Below, piece after piece: positions 51,893 through 60,803 of a stretch of DNA of 64,000 bases; within the stretch, counting starts at the first letter, position 1, and every line of letters starts with the position of its first letter. The stretch is taken from assembly GCA_031253835.1 (NCBI GenBank), contig JAIRVP010000048.1, forward strand, positions 186,001 to 250,000, given 5' to 3'. Below the pieces are notes generated by a model. The model was not told where the DNA came from and made no database searches. It worked only from the letters and a program-made list of their open reading frames with translations. The position numbers and the translations under genes are program-made. The DNA is from Burkholderia sp. (GTDB taxonomy: Bacteria; Pseudomonadota; Gammaproteobacteria; Burkholderiales; Burkholderiaceae).

Positions 51893-53065
51893 ATGTCAAC
51901 GTCGATTCGGGAGCGAAGCGCACCGGTACTGCAGGAAGCGCGCGCGGAGCGGGGCGTCGGCACAGCCGCGCACACCGCGCGGTTGCGCCGCCTCGCAATC
52001 AACGGGAAATTCACCGCGCAGCGCATGACGGGCGTTCAGCGCGTGGCATATGAACTGACGGCCGAACTCGCACGCATCGCGAAGGCCGGCGACGAACCTT
52101 CGCTCGTCGTGCCGGCCGATCACGATCCGGCAGCCATGCCGGCCGGTGCGCGGCCGCAGGCCTCCGGAACCCGGCGCGGTACGCTGTGGGAGCAATGGAC
52201 GCTGCCGCGCGCGACGCGCGGCCGGACGCTGCTGAGTCTGTGCAACATCGGCCCGCTGGCGAAGCGCGATCAGCTGCTGATGATTCACGATGCCGCGATC
52301 TTCGATCTGCCGGCCGGCTATTCGCTCGCGTTCCGTTTGTGGTACCGCTTTGCGTTCTCGATCCTGAGGCGACGCGCGCGCCACATCGTGACGGTGTCGC
52401 ATTTTTCGCGGGCCCGGCTGGCCGCGCGGCTGGGCGTGCCGCCCGCACGCGTGTCCGTCGTGCCCGGTGCCGTCGATCATATCGACCGGATCGATGCCGA
52501 TCCCGGCGTGCTGTCGCGCCTGAATCTCGAGACGGACAGCTACGTGCTGTTCGTCGGGTCGCTCGCGCCGGGCAAGAACCTCGTGCGCGCGCTGGCCGCG
52601 ATCGCGTTGATGCGGGCGTCGCATCCGTCGTTGCGCTTCGTGATCGCGGGCGGCGCCAATGCGAAGATCTTCGGTGTCCGAGAAGCCGGCCTGCACGAAG
52701 ACGATCCGTACGTCACGTGGGCCGGTTACGTGACCGACGGCGAACTGAAGGCGCTGTACGAGCACGCAGGATGTTTCGTTTTTCCATCGTTGTACGAAGG
52801 ATTCGGCCTGCCGCCGCTCGAGGCGATGCGGTGCGGTTGCCCCGTCATCGTGTCGCACGAGGGTTCGCTGCCGGAAGTCTGCAGCGGGGCGGCGCTGTTT
52901 TGCGACGCCTATTCGCCGCCGGATATCGCTGCCGCGATCGCTCGCGTGATGGACGATCCCGAGCTGCGCACGCGGCTGCGCACGATGGGCCGCGAGCATG
53001 CACGGCAGTACAGCTGGCAGCGCTCGGCGCGCGCGTTGCTCGACATCGTCCGTGCCGAACCATGA
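51893..53065 (+). CDS. Family GT4 glycosyltransferase
   Basis: A 390-residue enzyme from the ATG at 51893. It has RLAINGKFTAQRMTGVQRVA at the front, the donor-binding half SYVLFVGSLAPGKNLVRALA, and the EX7E motif in YEGFGLPPLEAMRCGCPVIV. Similar to mannosyltransferases of the WbdA/WbpZ group. It adds a later sugar to the repeat unit started by the preceding transferase. It is the last gene of the polysaccharide locus on the plus strand. Confidence 0.9.
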   Translation: MSTSIRERSAPVLQEARAERGVGTAAHTARLRRLAINGKFTAQRMTGVQRVAYELTAELARIAKAGDEPSLVVPADHDPAAMPAGARPQASGTRRGTLWEQWTLPRATRGRTLLSLCNIGPLAKRDQLLMIHDAAIFDLPAGYSLAFRLWYRFAFSILRRRARHIVTVSHFSRARLAARLGVPPARVSVVPGAVDHIDRIDADPGVLSRLNLETDSYVLFVGSLAPGKNLVRALAAIALMRASHPSLRFVIAGGANAKIFGVREAGLHEDDPYVTWAGYVTDGELKALYEHAGCFVFPSLYEGFGLPPLEAMRCGCPVIVSHEGSLPEVCSGAALFCDAYSPPDIAAAIARVMDDPELRTRLRTMGREHARQYSWQRSARALLDIVRAEP

Positions 53066-53371
53066 CGGGCGGTGACGCAGCCCGGCGCACCGGCTCGTCC
53101 GATGCCGGCGCCGTCTGCCTGCGTCGGACGCATCCGGCGAAGCCGCGTTTTCGCGTCCGTCCCCGATTTCCGAGCGCGCGGGCGGCACGCTGATTCCGGT
53201 CAACACACGCGTGTTCAATGGGTTTATCCTGCGTCGAATGCGTCCGGCACTTCGTGCTGCCGGGCGCACATCCGGACGCGCGGCGGAGGCGGTGACGCCT
53301 CTTCGCCGTGCACCGGCGCGACACCGCGCGCCGCACTTTTTCGCGCGGAACCCGGAACAGGAGAGACGGCC
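53066..53371. other. 306-base spacer
   Basis: No gene seen. A 10-base palindrome ACACGCGTGT (53205-53214) is the only feature, in the likely promoter area of the DksA/TraR gene. Confidence 0.4.
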
Positions 53372-53764
53372 ATGGCGCTCGACCAACAACAACGGCAGAC
53401 GCTGAAACAGCGGCTGAACGAGAGCGAGCAGACGCTGCGTGCGGAGATCCGCACGAGCGAAGACCAGCGCGCGTCGGAATCCTATGCAGACCTTGCCGGC
53501 GCGGCGCCGGACGAGGGCGACGAGGCGAACGCGGATCTGTTCGTCGACGTCGATCATGCGTTGATCGGCATGAAGCTGACCGAACTGCGTGCGATCGGCC
53601 GCGCCCAGCAGCGGATGCGCGACGGCAGCTACGGCGAATGCATCGATTGCGACGGCGCGGTGGGCTACGAGCGCCTGCTGGCGCGCCCGACCGCCGAACG
53701 CTGCACGCATTGCCAGTCGATCTACGAGCGGCATTACGCGACGACACCGCGCGCCTCCCTCTGA
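53372..53764 (+). CDS. TraR/DksA-type zinc-finger protein
   Basis: A 130-residue protein; CAGGAGAG precedes the ATG. A helical N-terminal half (RQTLKQRLNESEQTLRAEIR) and a C4 zinc finger (CIDCDGAVGYERLLARPTAE, then CTHC) match the DksA/TraR family. Such proteins enter the RNA polymerase secondary channel. The acidic tip residues of DksA are not evident, so it may be a DksA-like accessory. Confidence 0.88.
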   Translation: MALDQQQRQTLKQRLNESEQTLRAEIRTSEDQRASESYADLAGAAPDEGDEANADLFVDVDHALIGMKLTELRAIGRAQQRMRDGSYGECIDCDGAVGYERLLARPTAERCTHCQSIYERHYATTPRASL

Positions 53765-53913
53765 CGTCGCGGCCGCAACGGCGCTGCACGCGATCCGCCG
53801 CGGGCGTACGATGAAGGACGGGTGCCCGGCAGCGTCGACATGCGATGCCGTGCGGGCAGACGCCGTCGCGCCAGCGCACGGCGCCATCCACGTGGAAGGG
53901 AGCCACGCCGATC

Positions 53914-55680
53914 ATGCCGATCCACAATGCCGCGTGCGCGGCCGTGTTCGCCGAGATCGCCGACATGCTCGAGATCCAGGGCGCCAATCCGTTTCGCGTG
54001 CGGGCTTACCGCAATGCCGCACGGACGATCGCCGACTACGGTCGCGATATCCCGACGATGATCGCGAACGGCGACGAGCTCGGCAAGATTCCGTCGATCG
54101 GGCCGGATCTCGCGTCGAAGCTGCGCGAGATCGCCGCGACGGGCACCTGCGAGCTGCAGCAAACGCTGCGCCATGCGCTGCCGGGCGCGATCGTCGAGCT
54201 GCTCGACGTGCCGGGGCTCGGCGCGAAACGCGTGAAGGCGCTGCATGATGCGCTGCACGTCGATTCGCTCGAACAGCTGCGCGCCGAAGCGAAGAACGGG
54301 CACGTGCGCGAACTGCCGGGCTTCGGCGCGAAAACCGAGGCCCATCTGCTCGAAGCGATCGACGATCGCCTGCAGCGCGAGCCGCAACGCTTCCTGCTGC
54401 CCGATGCCGCGCAATCGCTGATGCCGCTGCTCGATCGCCTGCGCGCGGTCGCGGGCGTCGGCAAGGCCGTGCCGGCCGGAAGTTTCCGGCGCCGCCGCGA
54501 AACCGTCGGCGATCTCGACATCCTCGTCACCGCACGCGATCCGGTCGCCGTCGCCGATGCGTTCGTCGGCTATGGCGACGTGGCGCGCGTGCTCGCGCAC
54601 GGCAAGACGAAGTCGAGTGTCGTGCTCGCCAGCGGGTTGCAGGTCGACCTGCGTGTGGTCGATGCCGATGCCTTCGGCGCGGCGCTCGTCTACTTCACGG
54701 GATCGAAGGCGCACAACATCGCGCTGCGCAGGATCGCCCAGGCCGGCGGGCTGAAGATCAACGAATACGGCGTGTTTCGCGGCGACGAGCGGATTGCCGG
54801 CGACACGGAGGCATCGGTCTACGCCGCCATCGGGCTGCACGAGGTGCCGCCCGAGCTGCGCGAGGATCGCGGCGAGATCGATGCGTCGCGCGCCGGCACG
54901 CTGCCGGCCCTGGTCGAGCGCAAGCATCTCCACGGCGACCTGCATGCGCATACCGACGCATCGGGCGGCCGCGACAGCCTGCGCGCGATGGCCGATGCGG
55001 CCCGTGCGCGTGGTTTCGCCTACCTGGCCGTGACCGACCGCGCACCGCATGCGGGCCGCGGCCGCGACGACTTCGACTGGCTCGCGCGGCAGCTCGACGA
55101 GATCGATCGCGTCAATGCGTCGTTCGACGATTTCGTGCTGCTCAAGGGCGTGGAAGCCGGCATTCGCGAGGACGGCAGCCTCGACGTGCCCGACGCGATG
55201 CTCGGCCGGCTCGATCTCGTGGTCGGCGCGGTACGCGACGGCTTCGACCTGTCGCGCGACGCGCAGACCGATCGCATGCTGCGCGCGATGGACCATCCGC
55301 ATTTCACGATTCTCGCGCACCCGACCGGCCGCGTGCTCGGCGAGCGCGATGCATGCGAACTCGACGTGCCGCGCGTGATCGCGCAGGCCGCGGCACGCGG
55401 CTGCTTCGTCGAGCTCGATGCGCAGCCGCGGCGGCTCGATCTGCCCGACATCTGGTGCCGCGAGGCCGCGCAAGCCGGCGTACCGGTTGCGATCGGCTCG
55501 GATGCGTGCAGCGCCGGCGAACTCGACAACCTCGCGTACGGCATCGATCAGGCGCGGCGCGGCTGGCTGACGCGGCCCGACGTGCTGAACACGCGCACGC
55601 TCGCGCAACTGCGGCCGCTGCTGGCACGCACGATGGGTGAGGGCGGCGGGGCGAAGCGGAGCCGGTCGAAGGGCGCGTGA
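53914..55680 (+). CDS. polX: PolX-type DNA polymerase with PHP nuclease domain
   Basis: A 588-residue protein. The N-terminal helix-hairpin-helix parts (QGANPFRVRAYRNAARTIAD; GKIPSIGPDLASKL; LPGFGAKTEAHLLEAIDD) are followed by the family X palm with GSFRRRRETVGDLDILV (about 188-204) and VDLRVV as third Asp. The C-terminal PHP domain starts at HGDLHAHTDASGGRDS (about 341) with metal-binding His residues and ends in GSDACSAGELDNLAYG. It fills gaps and removes 3' ends in base-excision repair. Length is normal for bacterial PolX. Confidence 0.93.
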   Translation: MPIHNAACAAVFAEIADMLEIQGANPFRVRAYRNAARTIADYGRDIPTMIANGDELGKIPSIGPDLASKLREIAATGTCELQQTLRHALPGAIVELLDVPGLGAKRVKALHDALHVDSLEQLRAEAKNGHVRELPGFGAKTEAHLLEAIDDRLQREPQRFLLPDAAQSLMPLLDRLRAVAGVGKAVPAGSFRRRRETVGDLDILVTARDPVAVADAFVGYGDVARVLAHGKTKSSVVLASGLQVDLRVVDADAFGAALVYFTGSKAHNIALRRIAQAGGLKINEYGVFRGDERIAGDTEASVYAAIGLHEVPPELREDRGEIDASRAGTLPALVERKHLHGDLHAHTDASGGRDSLRAMADAARARGFAYLAVTDRAPHAGRGRDDFDWLARQLDEIDRVNASFDDFVLLKGVEAGIREDGSLDVPDAMLGRLDLVVGAVRDGFDLSRDAQTDRMLRAMDHPHFTILAHPTGRVLGERDACELDVPRVIAQAAARGCFVELDAQPRRLDLPDIWCREAAQAGVPVAIGSDACSAGELDNLAYGIDQARRGWLTRPDVLNTRTLAQLRPLLARTMGEGGGAKRSRSKGA

Positions 55681-55688
55681 ACGCGGTC

Positions 55689-55704
55689 GGCGGCGCGTGC
55701 CGCC
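55689..55704. terminator. Small hairpin between polX and ald
   Basis: GGCGGC (55689-55694) pairs with GCCGCC (55699-55704) around GCGT, between the convergent stops. There is no T-run. Confidence 0.35.
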
Positions 55705-55729
55705 CCGCATTCACGTCATGCCGGCACGG

Positions 55730-56845
55730 TCATCCCAGCACGCCGGCCGCCGGCACATAAGGCAGGCCGAGCGCCAGCGCGACGGCTTCGTACGTGATGT
55801 GCCCGTCGCAGACGTTCAGCCCCGCGCGCAGATGCGGATCGTCGGTCATCGCCTGCTTCCAGCCCTTGTCGGCGAGCGCGAGCGCATGCCCGAGCGTCGC
55901 GTTGTTCAGCGCGAAGGTCGACGTGCGCGCGACCGCGCCGGGCATGTTCGCGACGCAGTAGTGCACGACGCCGTCGACGACGAAGGTCGGGTCCGCATGC
56001 GTCGTCGCGTGCGAGGTCTCGAAGCAGCCGCCCTGGTCGATCGCGACGTCGACGACGACGGCCCCCGTGCGCATCGTCGCGATCATGTCGCGCGTGACGA
56101 GCCGCGGCGCCGAGGCACCGGGCACGAGCACCGCACCGATCACGACGTCGGCATCGCGCACGGCTTCGTCGACCGTATGCGCGTTCGAGCAGACGGTCGA
56201 GATCCGGTTGGCGAACACGAGGTCGAGCTGGCGCAACCGGTTCACGTTGTTGTCGAGCACGGTGACGCGCGCGCCGAGGCCGACCGCCATCTGCAGCGCG
56301 CCGGTGCCCACCACACCCGCGCCGAGCACGACGACGTGCGCGGCCGGCACGCCGGGTACGCCGGCCATCAGCAGGCCGCGCCCGCCGCGCGGGCTTTCGA
56401 GATGGGTGGCCGCGACCTGGATCGACATGCGTCCGGCCACCTCGCTCATCGGTGCGAGCAGCGGCAGGCCGCCGCCGGGGCCCGTCACGGTTTCGTATGC
56501 GATGCAGATAGCGCCGGATTTCACGAGCGCGGCCGCCTGGTCGGGATCGGGCGCGAGATGCAGGTACGTGTAGAGGATCTGGCCGCGCCGCAGCATCGCG
56601 CATTCGGCCGGTTGCGGCTCCTTGACCTTGATGATCATGTCGGCGCGCGCGAAAACCTCGTCGGCGCCGTCGCAGAGCGACGCGCCGGCAGCCGTGTAGT
56701 CGTCGTCGAGCAGGCCGATCGCGGTGCCCGCGCCGCGCTGCACGAGCACGCGATGGCCGTGCCGCGTGAGTTCGTGCGCGCCGGCCGGCGTGAGGCCGAC
56801 GCGATATTCGTGGTTCTTGATCTCCTTCGGCACACCGATCAGCAT
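55730..56845 (-). CDS. ald: Alanine dehydrogenase
   Basis: A 371-residue enzyme, the family length, with GGAGGCGA before the ATG. It has MLIGVPKEIKNHEYRVGLTP at the start, the catalytic Lys in IIKVKEPQ, the His in YTYLHLAPDPDQA, and the NAD-binding loop VVVLGAGVVGTGALQMAV. It converts L-alanine and NAD+ to pyruvate, ammonia and NADH reversibly. It runs opposite to polX. Confidence 0.96.
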   Translation of the reverse strand: MLIGVPKEIKNHEYRVGLTPAGAHELTRHGHRVLVQRGAGTAIGLLDDDYTAAGASLCDGADEVFARADMIIKVKEPQPAECAMLRRGQILYTYLHLAPDPDQAAALVKSGAICIAYETVTGPGGGLPLLAPMSEVAGRMSIQVAATHLESPRGGRGLLMAGVPGVPAAHVVVLGAGVVGTGALQMAVGLGARVTVLDNNVNRLRQLDLVFANRISTVCSNAHTVDEAVRDADVVIGAVLVPGASAPRLVTRDMIATMRTGAVVVDVAIDQGGCFETSHATTHADPTFVVDGVVHYCVANMPGAVARTSTFALNNATLGHALALADKGWKQAMTDDPHLRAGLNVCDGHITYEAVALALGLPYVPAAGVLG

Positions 56846-57132
56846 GAGTCGCCTCCATGGCCTTCGTTATCGTTGTCGTGCGGTCGGCGCGATCGTGCAG
56901 CGGCGTGCCGACCGCAGTACTGGAATAACAGGGTAGTAGCGCGCCAAGGGAAGTCAAGCGGCCAGCCTGCGCGCCAGGCACGCGCACTGCATCGCACCAT
57001 GCGCTGCCGCGGGTTGCGACCGGACGTCGCAATGCACGCGTTGCCGGGTTTCGGTATCGTCATGCGTGGCGCGGGCCGGGGCCGCGTGCCGGAACCCTTC
57101 CGGCAGAACAACGAGACAAGGACACTAACGAC

Positions 57133-57549
57133 ATGACCGGTGCGTATTTCAGCGTGCCGACGCTTTGCGCGATCGCGCTCGTACACGTCTACTGGGCGCT
57201 GGGCGGGCGGCGCGGCAAGCGTGCGGCGATTCCGGAACAGGATGGCGTGCCGCTGCTGCGGCCGACCGCCATCGGCACGCTTGCCGTCGCGGCGGCGCTG
57301 CTGGGCGGCGCATGCGTGATCGCCGCGCGTGCCGGCTGGCTGGGGCGCAACGCGTATCCCGGCACGATCGCGTTCGCGGTCGTTGCGTTCGCACTGATCT
57401 TCGCGGTGCGCGCCGTCGGCGATTTCCGCTACGTCGGCTTCTTCAAGCGGATTCGCGGGTCGCGTTTCGCACGGATGGACACGCTGTATTACTCGCCGCT
57501 GTGCGCGGCGCTGGCGCTGTCCATCGCGTCGATGTTCTGGCCGTGGTGA
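57133..57549 (+). CDS. DUF3995 membrane protein
   Basis: A 138-residue protein with four hydrophobic segments. It starts MTGAYFSVPTLCAIALVHVY and ends YYSPLCAALALSIASMFWPW; GDFRYVGFFKRIRGSRFARM is typical of DUF3995. No catalytic residues are apparent. Monocistronic between ald and the gluconate dehydrogenase operon. Function unknown. Confidence 0.85.
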   Translation: MTGAYFSVPTLCAIALVHVYWALGGRRGKRAAIPEQDGVPLLRPTAIGTLAVAAALLGGACVIAARAGWLGRNAYPGTIAFAVVAFALIFAVRAVGDFRYVGFFKRIRGSRFARMDTLYYSPLCAALALSIASMFWPW

Positions 57550-57863
57550 GGGGCGCGCCGGTCAGCGTGCTGTCGTGTCGAGCCTGGTAACGCATTGGGC
57601 CGGCACGGCATCGATCAAGCAGACAGCGTTCTCGACGAAGAACGAATTCCCGTGACGGGCGGGCGGCGCCGGCGATCCGTTCGCCGACGCCGGTCCGGCC
57701 TTTCGGGCCGACTCGCAGGCCGATAGTCTGCGGCGCGTGGCTGGAAGGCCACAGCCATCGGTCATGCACGCTGCAGAACAATCGCCTGCGCCGCGCGTGC
57801 CTCGACCCGCAATCACGCCATCCTTGCGCATTCCGGCTTCCGGATTTTTCAATTGTTGCGATT

Positions 57864-57887
57864 TTCGATGCATTGAATTGCATCGAA
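57864..57887. promoter_or_regulatory. Perfect 9-bp inverted repeat
   Basis: TTCGATGCA (57864-57872) and TGCATCGAA (57879-57887) flank six bases, just upstream of a palindrome and a TATAAT. Likely operator. Confidence 0.5.
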
Positions 57888-57897
57888 CCCTCTCGTA

Positions 57898-57920
57898 ATG
57901 GAACCGGTTCCATATATAAT
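57898..57920 (+). promoter_or_regulatory. 16-bp palindrome next to a TATAAT
   Basis: ATGGAACCGGTTCCAT (57898-57913) is a perfect palindrome and is followed two bases later by TATAAT (57915-57920), a sigma70 -10 match. A recognisable -35 is lacking, so it may need an activator, or the palindrome is a repressor operator. The first gene starts 364 bases downstream. Confidence 0.5.
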
Positions 57921-58284
57921 TCGCCGCACTCGTCGCCGGGCCCGAAAGAGGGTCGTGCACGTCGCGCTTGCCGTCGGCAAACGCGGCGTCTAAGTTGAAT
58001 AAGGGCCATGGCGGTGGCAGGCAGATGCCGGTCGAAAGACGGGTATTTGTCTGACGATAAGACCTGTTAAGAGGTCGATCCGTGCAGCGCCGCCGGAACC
58101 GGCGCGTCGCGCGGCTGCATGAAGGCGCCGCCGTGCATCGCGCGGCCGGCGCCCGCAGCGAGGTTGTTCGCAACACACGAAAGAACAGGACGGCCGGCCG
58201 CGTGCGGCATGGCTGCCGTGCCGGACACGTCGCATGCGGAGTGCGCGCGTCCGGACCCCGATCCCCAACGATCCACATCCGACC

Positions 58285-59025
58285 ATGTCCACGCCACCTG
58301 ACAAACCCAACTCGCGCCGCCGTTTCCTGCGCACGTCGGTCGCGCTCGTGCCGATCGCGTCGGTCGCCGGCTGCGACCTGCGCTCGTCGTCGCCGTCCGC
58401 GACGACGGCCGGCAACGCACCCGCCGCATCGTCCAGCGCCGAGCGCGCCCCGTACAAGCCGACCTTCTTCGACGCGAAGGAGTGGGCGTTCGTCCAGGCC
58501 GCCGTCGACCGGCTGATCCCGGCCGACGCAGAAGGCCCCGGCGCGCTCGAATCGGGTGTGCCCGAATTCATCGACCGCCAGATGGAGACGCCGTATGCGC
58601 ACGGCGCGACGTGGTACATGCAGGGGCCGTTCCAGCAGGGCGTGCCCGAGCTCGGCTACCAGTTGAAGCTCGTGCCGCGCGACATCTACCGGCTCGGCAT
58701 CGCGGCCGTCAACCGCTATTGCGAGAAGACGCACGGCAAGGCGTTTGCGGATCTCGATGCGCCGACGCGCGACACCGTGCTCGGCGCACTGGAGAAGGGC
58801 GGCGCGCAGATCGACGACGTGCCGCCCGGCGTGTTCTTCGGCCAGTTGCTGCAGAACACGCGCGAAGGCTACTTCTGCGACCCGGTGCACGGCGGCAATC
58901 ACGACATGGCCGCGTGGAAGATGATCGGCTTTCCGGGCGCGCGCGCGGACTTCATGGATTTCGTCAACCAGGGCGGCAAGGCCTATCCGTACGGCCCCGT
59001 CTCGATCAACGGGGAGCGCAGCTGA
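58285..59025 (+). CDS. Gluconate 2-dehydrogenase gamma subunit (subunit 3 family)
   Basis: A 246-residue protein with a Tat signal peptide (NSRRRFLRTSVALVPIASVAG). The domain begins near FFDAKEWAFVQAAVDRLIPA and ends PHGGNHDMAAW-like with HGGNHDMAAWKMIGFPGARA. This small subunit carries the folded FAD subunit through the Tat system, since that subunit has no signal of its own. Length 246 matches the small subunit of gluconate 2-dehydrogenase better than the shorter gamma of glucose dehydrogenase. Overlaps the next gene by one base. Confidence 0.9.
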   Translation: MSTPPDKPNSRRRFLRTSVALVPIASVAGCDLRSSSPSATTAGNAPAASSSAERAPYKPTFFDAKEWAFVQAAVDRLIPADAEGPGALESGVPEFIDRQMETPYAHGATWYMQGPFQQGVPELGYQLKLVPRDIYRLGIAAVNRYCEKTHGKAFADLDAPTRDTVLGALEKGGAQIDDVPPGVFFGQLLQNTREGYFCDPVHGGNHDMAAWKMIGFPGARADFMDFVNQGGKAYPYGPVSINGERS

Positions 59026-60803
59026 TGGCCGCAGAGAAAAAGCCGCATGTCGATGCGGTGATCGTCGGCTTCGGCTGGACCGGCGCGATTCTCGCGAAGG
59101 AACTGACCGAAGCGGGCCTGAACGTCGTTGCACTCGAGCGCGGCGAATATCGCGACACCTATCCGGACGGCGCGTATCCGAACACGATCGACGAGCTGAC
59201 CTACAACATCCGCAAGAAGCTGTTCCTCGACCTGTCGAAGACGACCGTGTCGATCCGCCACGGCCTGCAGGACACCGCGCTGCCGTACCGGCAGTTGGCT
59301 GCATTCCTGCCGGGCGAGGGCGTCGGCGGCGCCGGGCTGCACTGGTCGGGCGTGCATTTCCGGATCACGCCGGAAGAGTTGCGCCTGCGCAGCCACTATG
59401 AAGAGCGCTACGGCAAGAAGTTCATCCCCGAAGGGATGACGATCCAGGATACCGGCGTGACCTACGACGAGCTCGAGCCGTACTTCGACTTCGCCGAGAA
59501 GGTGTTCGGCACGTCGGGGCAGGCGTACAAGGTCGGCGGCAAGGTGGTCGGCGACGGCAACGTGTTCGAAGCGAACCGCAGCGACAACTTCCCGCTGCCG
59601 GCGCAGCTCAACACGTATTCGGCGCAGCGCTTCTCCGATGCCGCCAAGTCGCTCGGCCTGCATCCGTACCGGCTGCCGTCGGCGAACACGTCGGGCCCGT
59701 ACACGAACCCGTACGGCGTGCAGATGGGCCCGTGCAACTTCTGCGGCTACTGCAGCGGCTACGCGTGCTACATGTACTCGAAGGCGTCGCCGAACCTGAA
59801 CATCCTGCCCGCGCTGAAGCAGGCGCCGAACTTCGAGCTGCGCTCGAAGTGCCACGTGCTGCGCGTCGACCTCGACGACACGAAGAGGCGCGCGACCGGC
59901 GTGACCTACGTCGATCCGGCCGGGCGCGAAGTGCACCAGCCGGCCGATCTCGTGATCGTGGCCGCGTTCCAGTACCACAACGTGCACCTGCTGCTGCTGT
60001 CGGGCATCGGCAAGCCGTACGACCCGGTCTCGGGCGAAGGCGTCGTGGGCCGCAATTTCGCGTACCAGAACCTGTCGACGATCAAGGCGTTCTTCGACAA
60101 GGACACCTACACGAATCCGTTCATCGGCGCGGGCGGCAACGGCGTCGCGGTGGACGATTTCAATGCGGACAACTTCGACCACGGCCCGCTGGGCTTCGTC
60201 GGCGGCTCGCCGCTGTGGGTGAACCAGGCCGGCGTGAAGCCGATCAGCGGCATCGCGACGCCGCCCGGTACGCCGCAGTGGGGCTCCGCGTGGAAGAAGG
60301 CCGTGAAGGACAACTACGCGCACACGATCTCGATGGACGCGCACGGCACCAACATGTCGTACCGCGACGTCTATCTCGACCTCGATCCGACCTATCGCGA
60401 TTCGTACGGCCAGCCGCTCTTGCGGATGACGTTCGACTGGAAGGACAACGACATCAAGATGGCGCAATACGTGACCGGGCAGATGAAGAAGATCGCGGAA
60501 GCGATGGGGCCGAAGGCGATCGGCGTGTCGACGCGCGAGTTCGGCAAGCACTTCGATTCGCGCGCGTACCAGACGACCCACCTCGTCGGCGGCGCGATCA
60601 TGGGCACCGACCCGAAGACGAGCGTGCTGAACCGCTACCTGCAGTGCTGGGACGTGCACAACGTGTTCGTGATGGGCGCCTCCGCGCTGCCGCAGGGCAT
60701 CGGCTACAACCCGACCGGGATCATCGCGGCGCTGGCCTACTGGTCGGCACGCGCGATCCGCGAGCAATACCTGAAAAATCCTGCCCCGCTGGTGACCGTA
60801 TGA
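59025..60803 (+). CDS. Gluconate 2-dehydrogenase FAD subunit (GMC oxidoreductase)
   Basis: A 592-residue GMC enzyme. FAD binding: AVIVGFGWTGAILAKELTEA; substrate side: GEGVGGAGLHWSGVHFR; C-terminus: GASALPQGIGYNPTGIIAAL. A cysteine cluster GPCNFCGYCSGYAC may hold an iron-sulfur cluster as in related dehydrogenases. It oxidises D-gluconate to 2-ketogluconate in the periplasm and passes electrons to the cytochrome subunit. A related sugar or sugar-acid substrate cannot be excluded. Confidence 0.92.
   Translation: MAAEKKPHVDAVIVGFGWTGAILAKELTEAGLNVVALERGEYRDTYPDGAYPNTIDELTYNIRKKLFLDLSKTTVSIRHGLQDTALPYRQLAAFLPGEGVGGAGLHWSGVHFRITPEELRLRSHYEERYGKKFIPEGMTIQDTGVTYDELEPYFDFAEKVFGTSGQAYKVGGKVVGDGNVFEANRSDNFPLPAQLNTYSAQRFSDAAKSLGLHPYRLPSANTSGPYTNPYGVQMGPCNFCGYCSGYACYMYSKASPNLNILPALKQAPNFELRSKCHVLRVDLDDTKRRATGVTYVDPAGREVHQPADLVIVAAFQYHNVHLLLLSGIGKPYDPVSGEGVVGRNFAYQNLSTIKAFFDKDTYTNPFIGAGGNGVAVDDFNADNFDHGPLGFVGGSPLWVNQAGVKPISGIATPPGTPQWGSAWKKAVKDNYAHTISMDAHGTNMSYRDVYLDLDPTYRDSYGQPLLRMTFDWKDNDIKMAQYVTGQMKKIAEAMGPKAIGVSTREFGKHFDSRAYQTTHLVGGAIMGTDPKTSVLNRYLQCWDVHNVFVMGASALPQGIGYNPTGIIAALAYWSARAIREQYLKNPAPLVTV

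Larger units (their letters stand above)
57550..58284. other. 735-base upstream region of the gluconate dehydrogenase operon
   Basis: No gene seen. It carries two dyads and a TATAAT in the 57864-57920 interval, described separately. The rest has no feature I can support. Confidence 0.5.
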
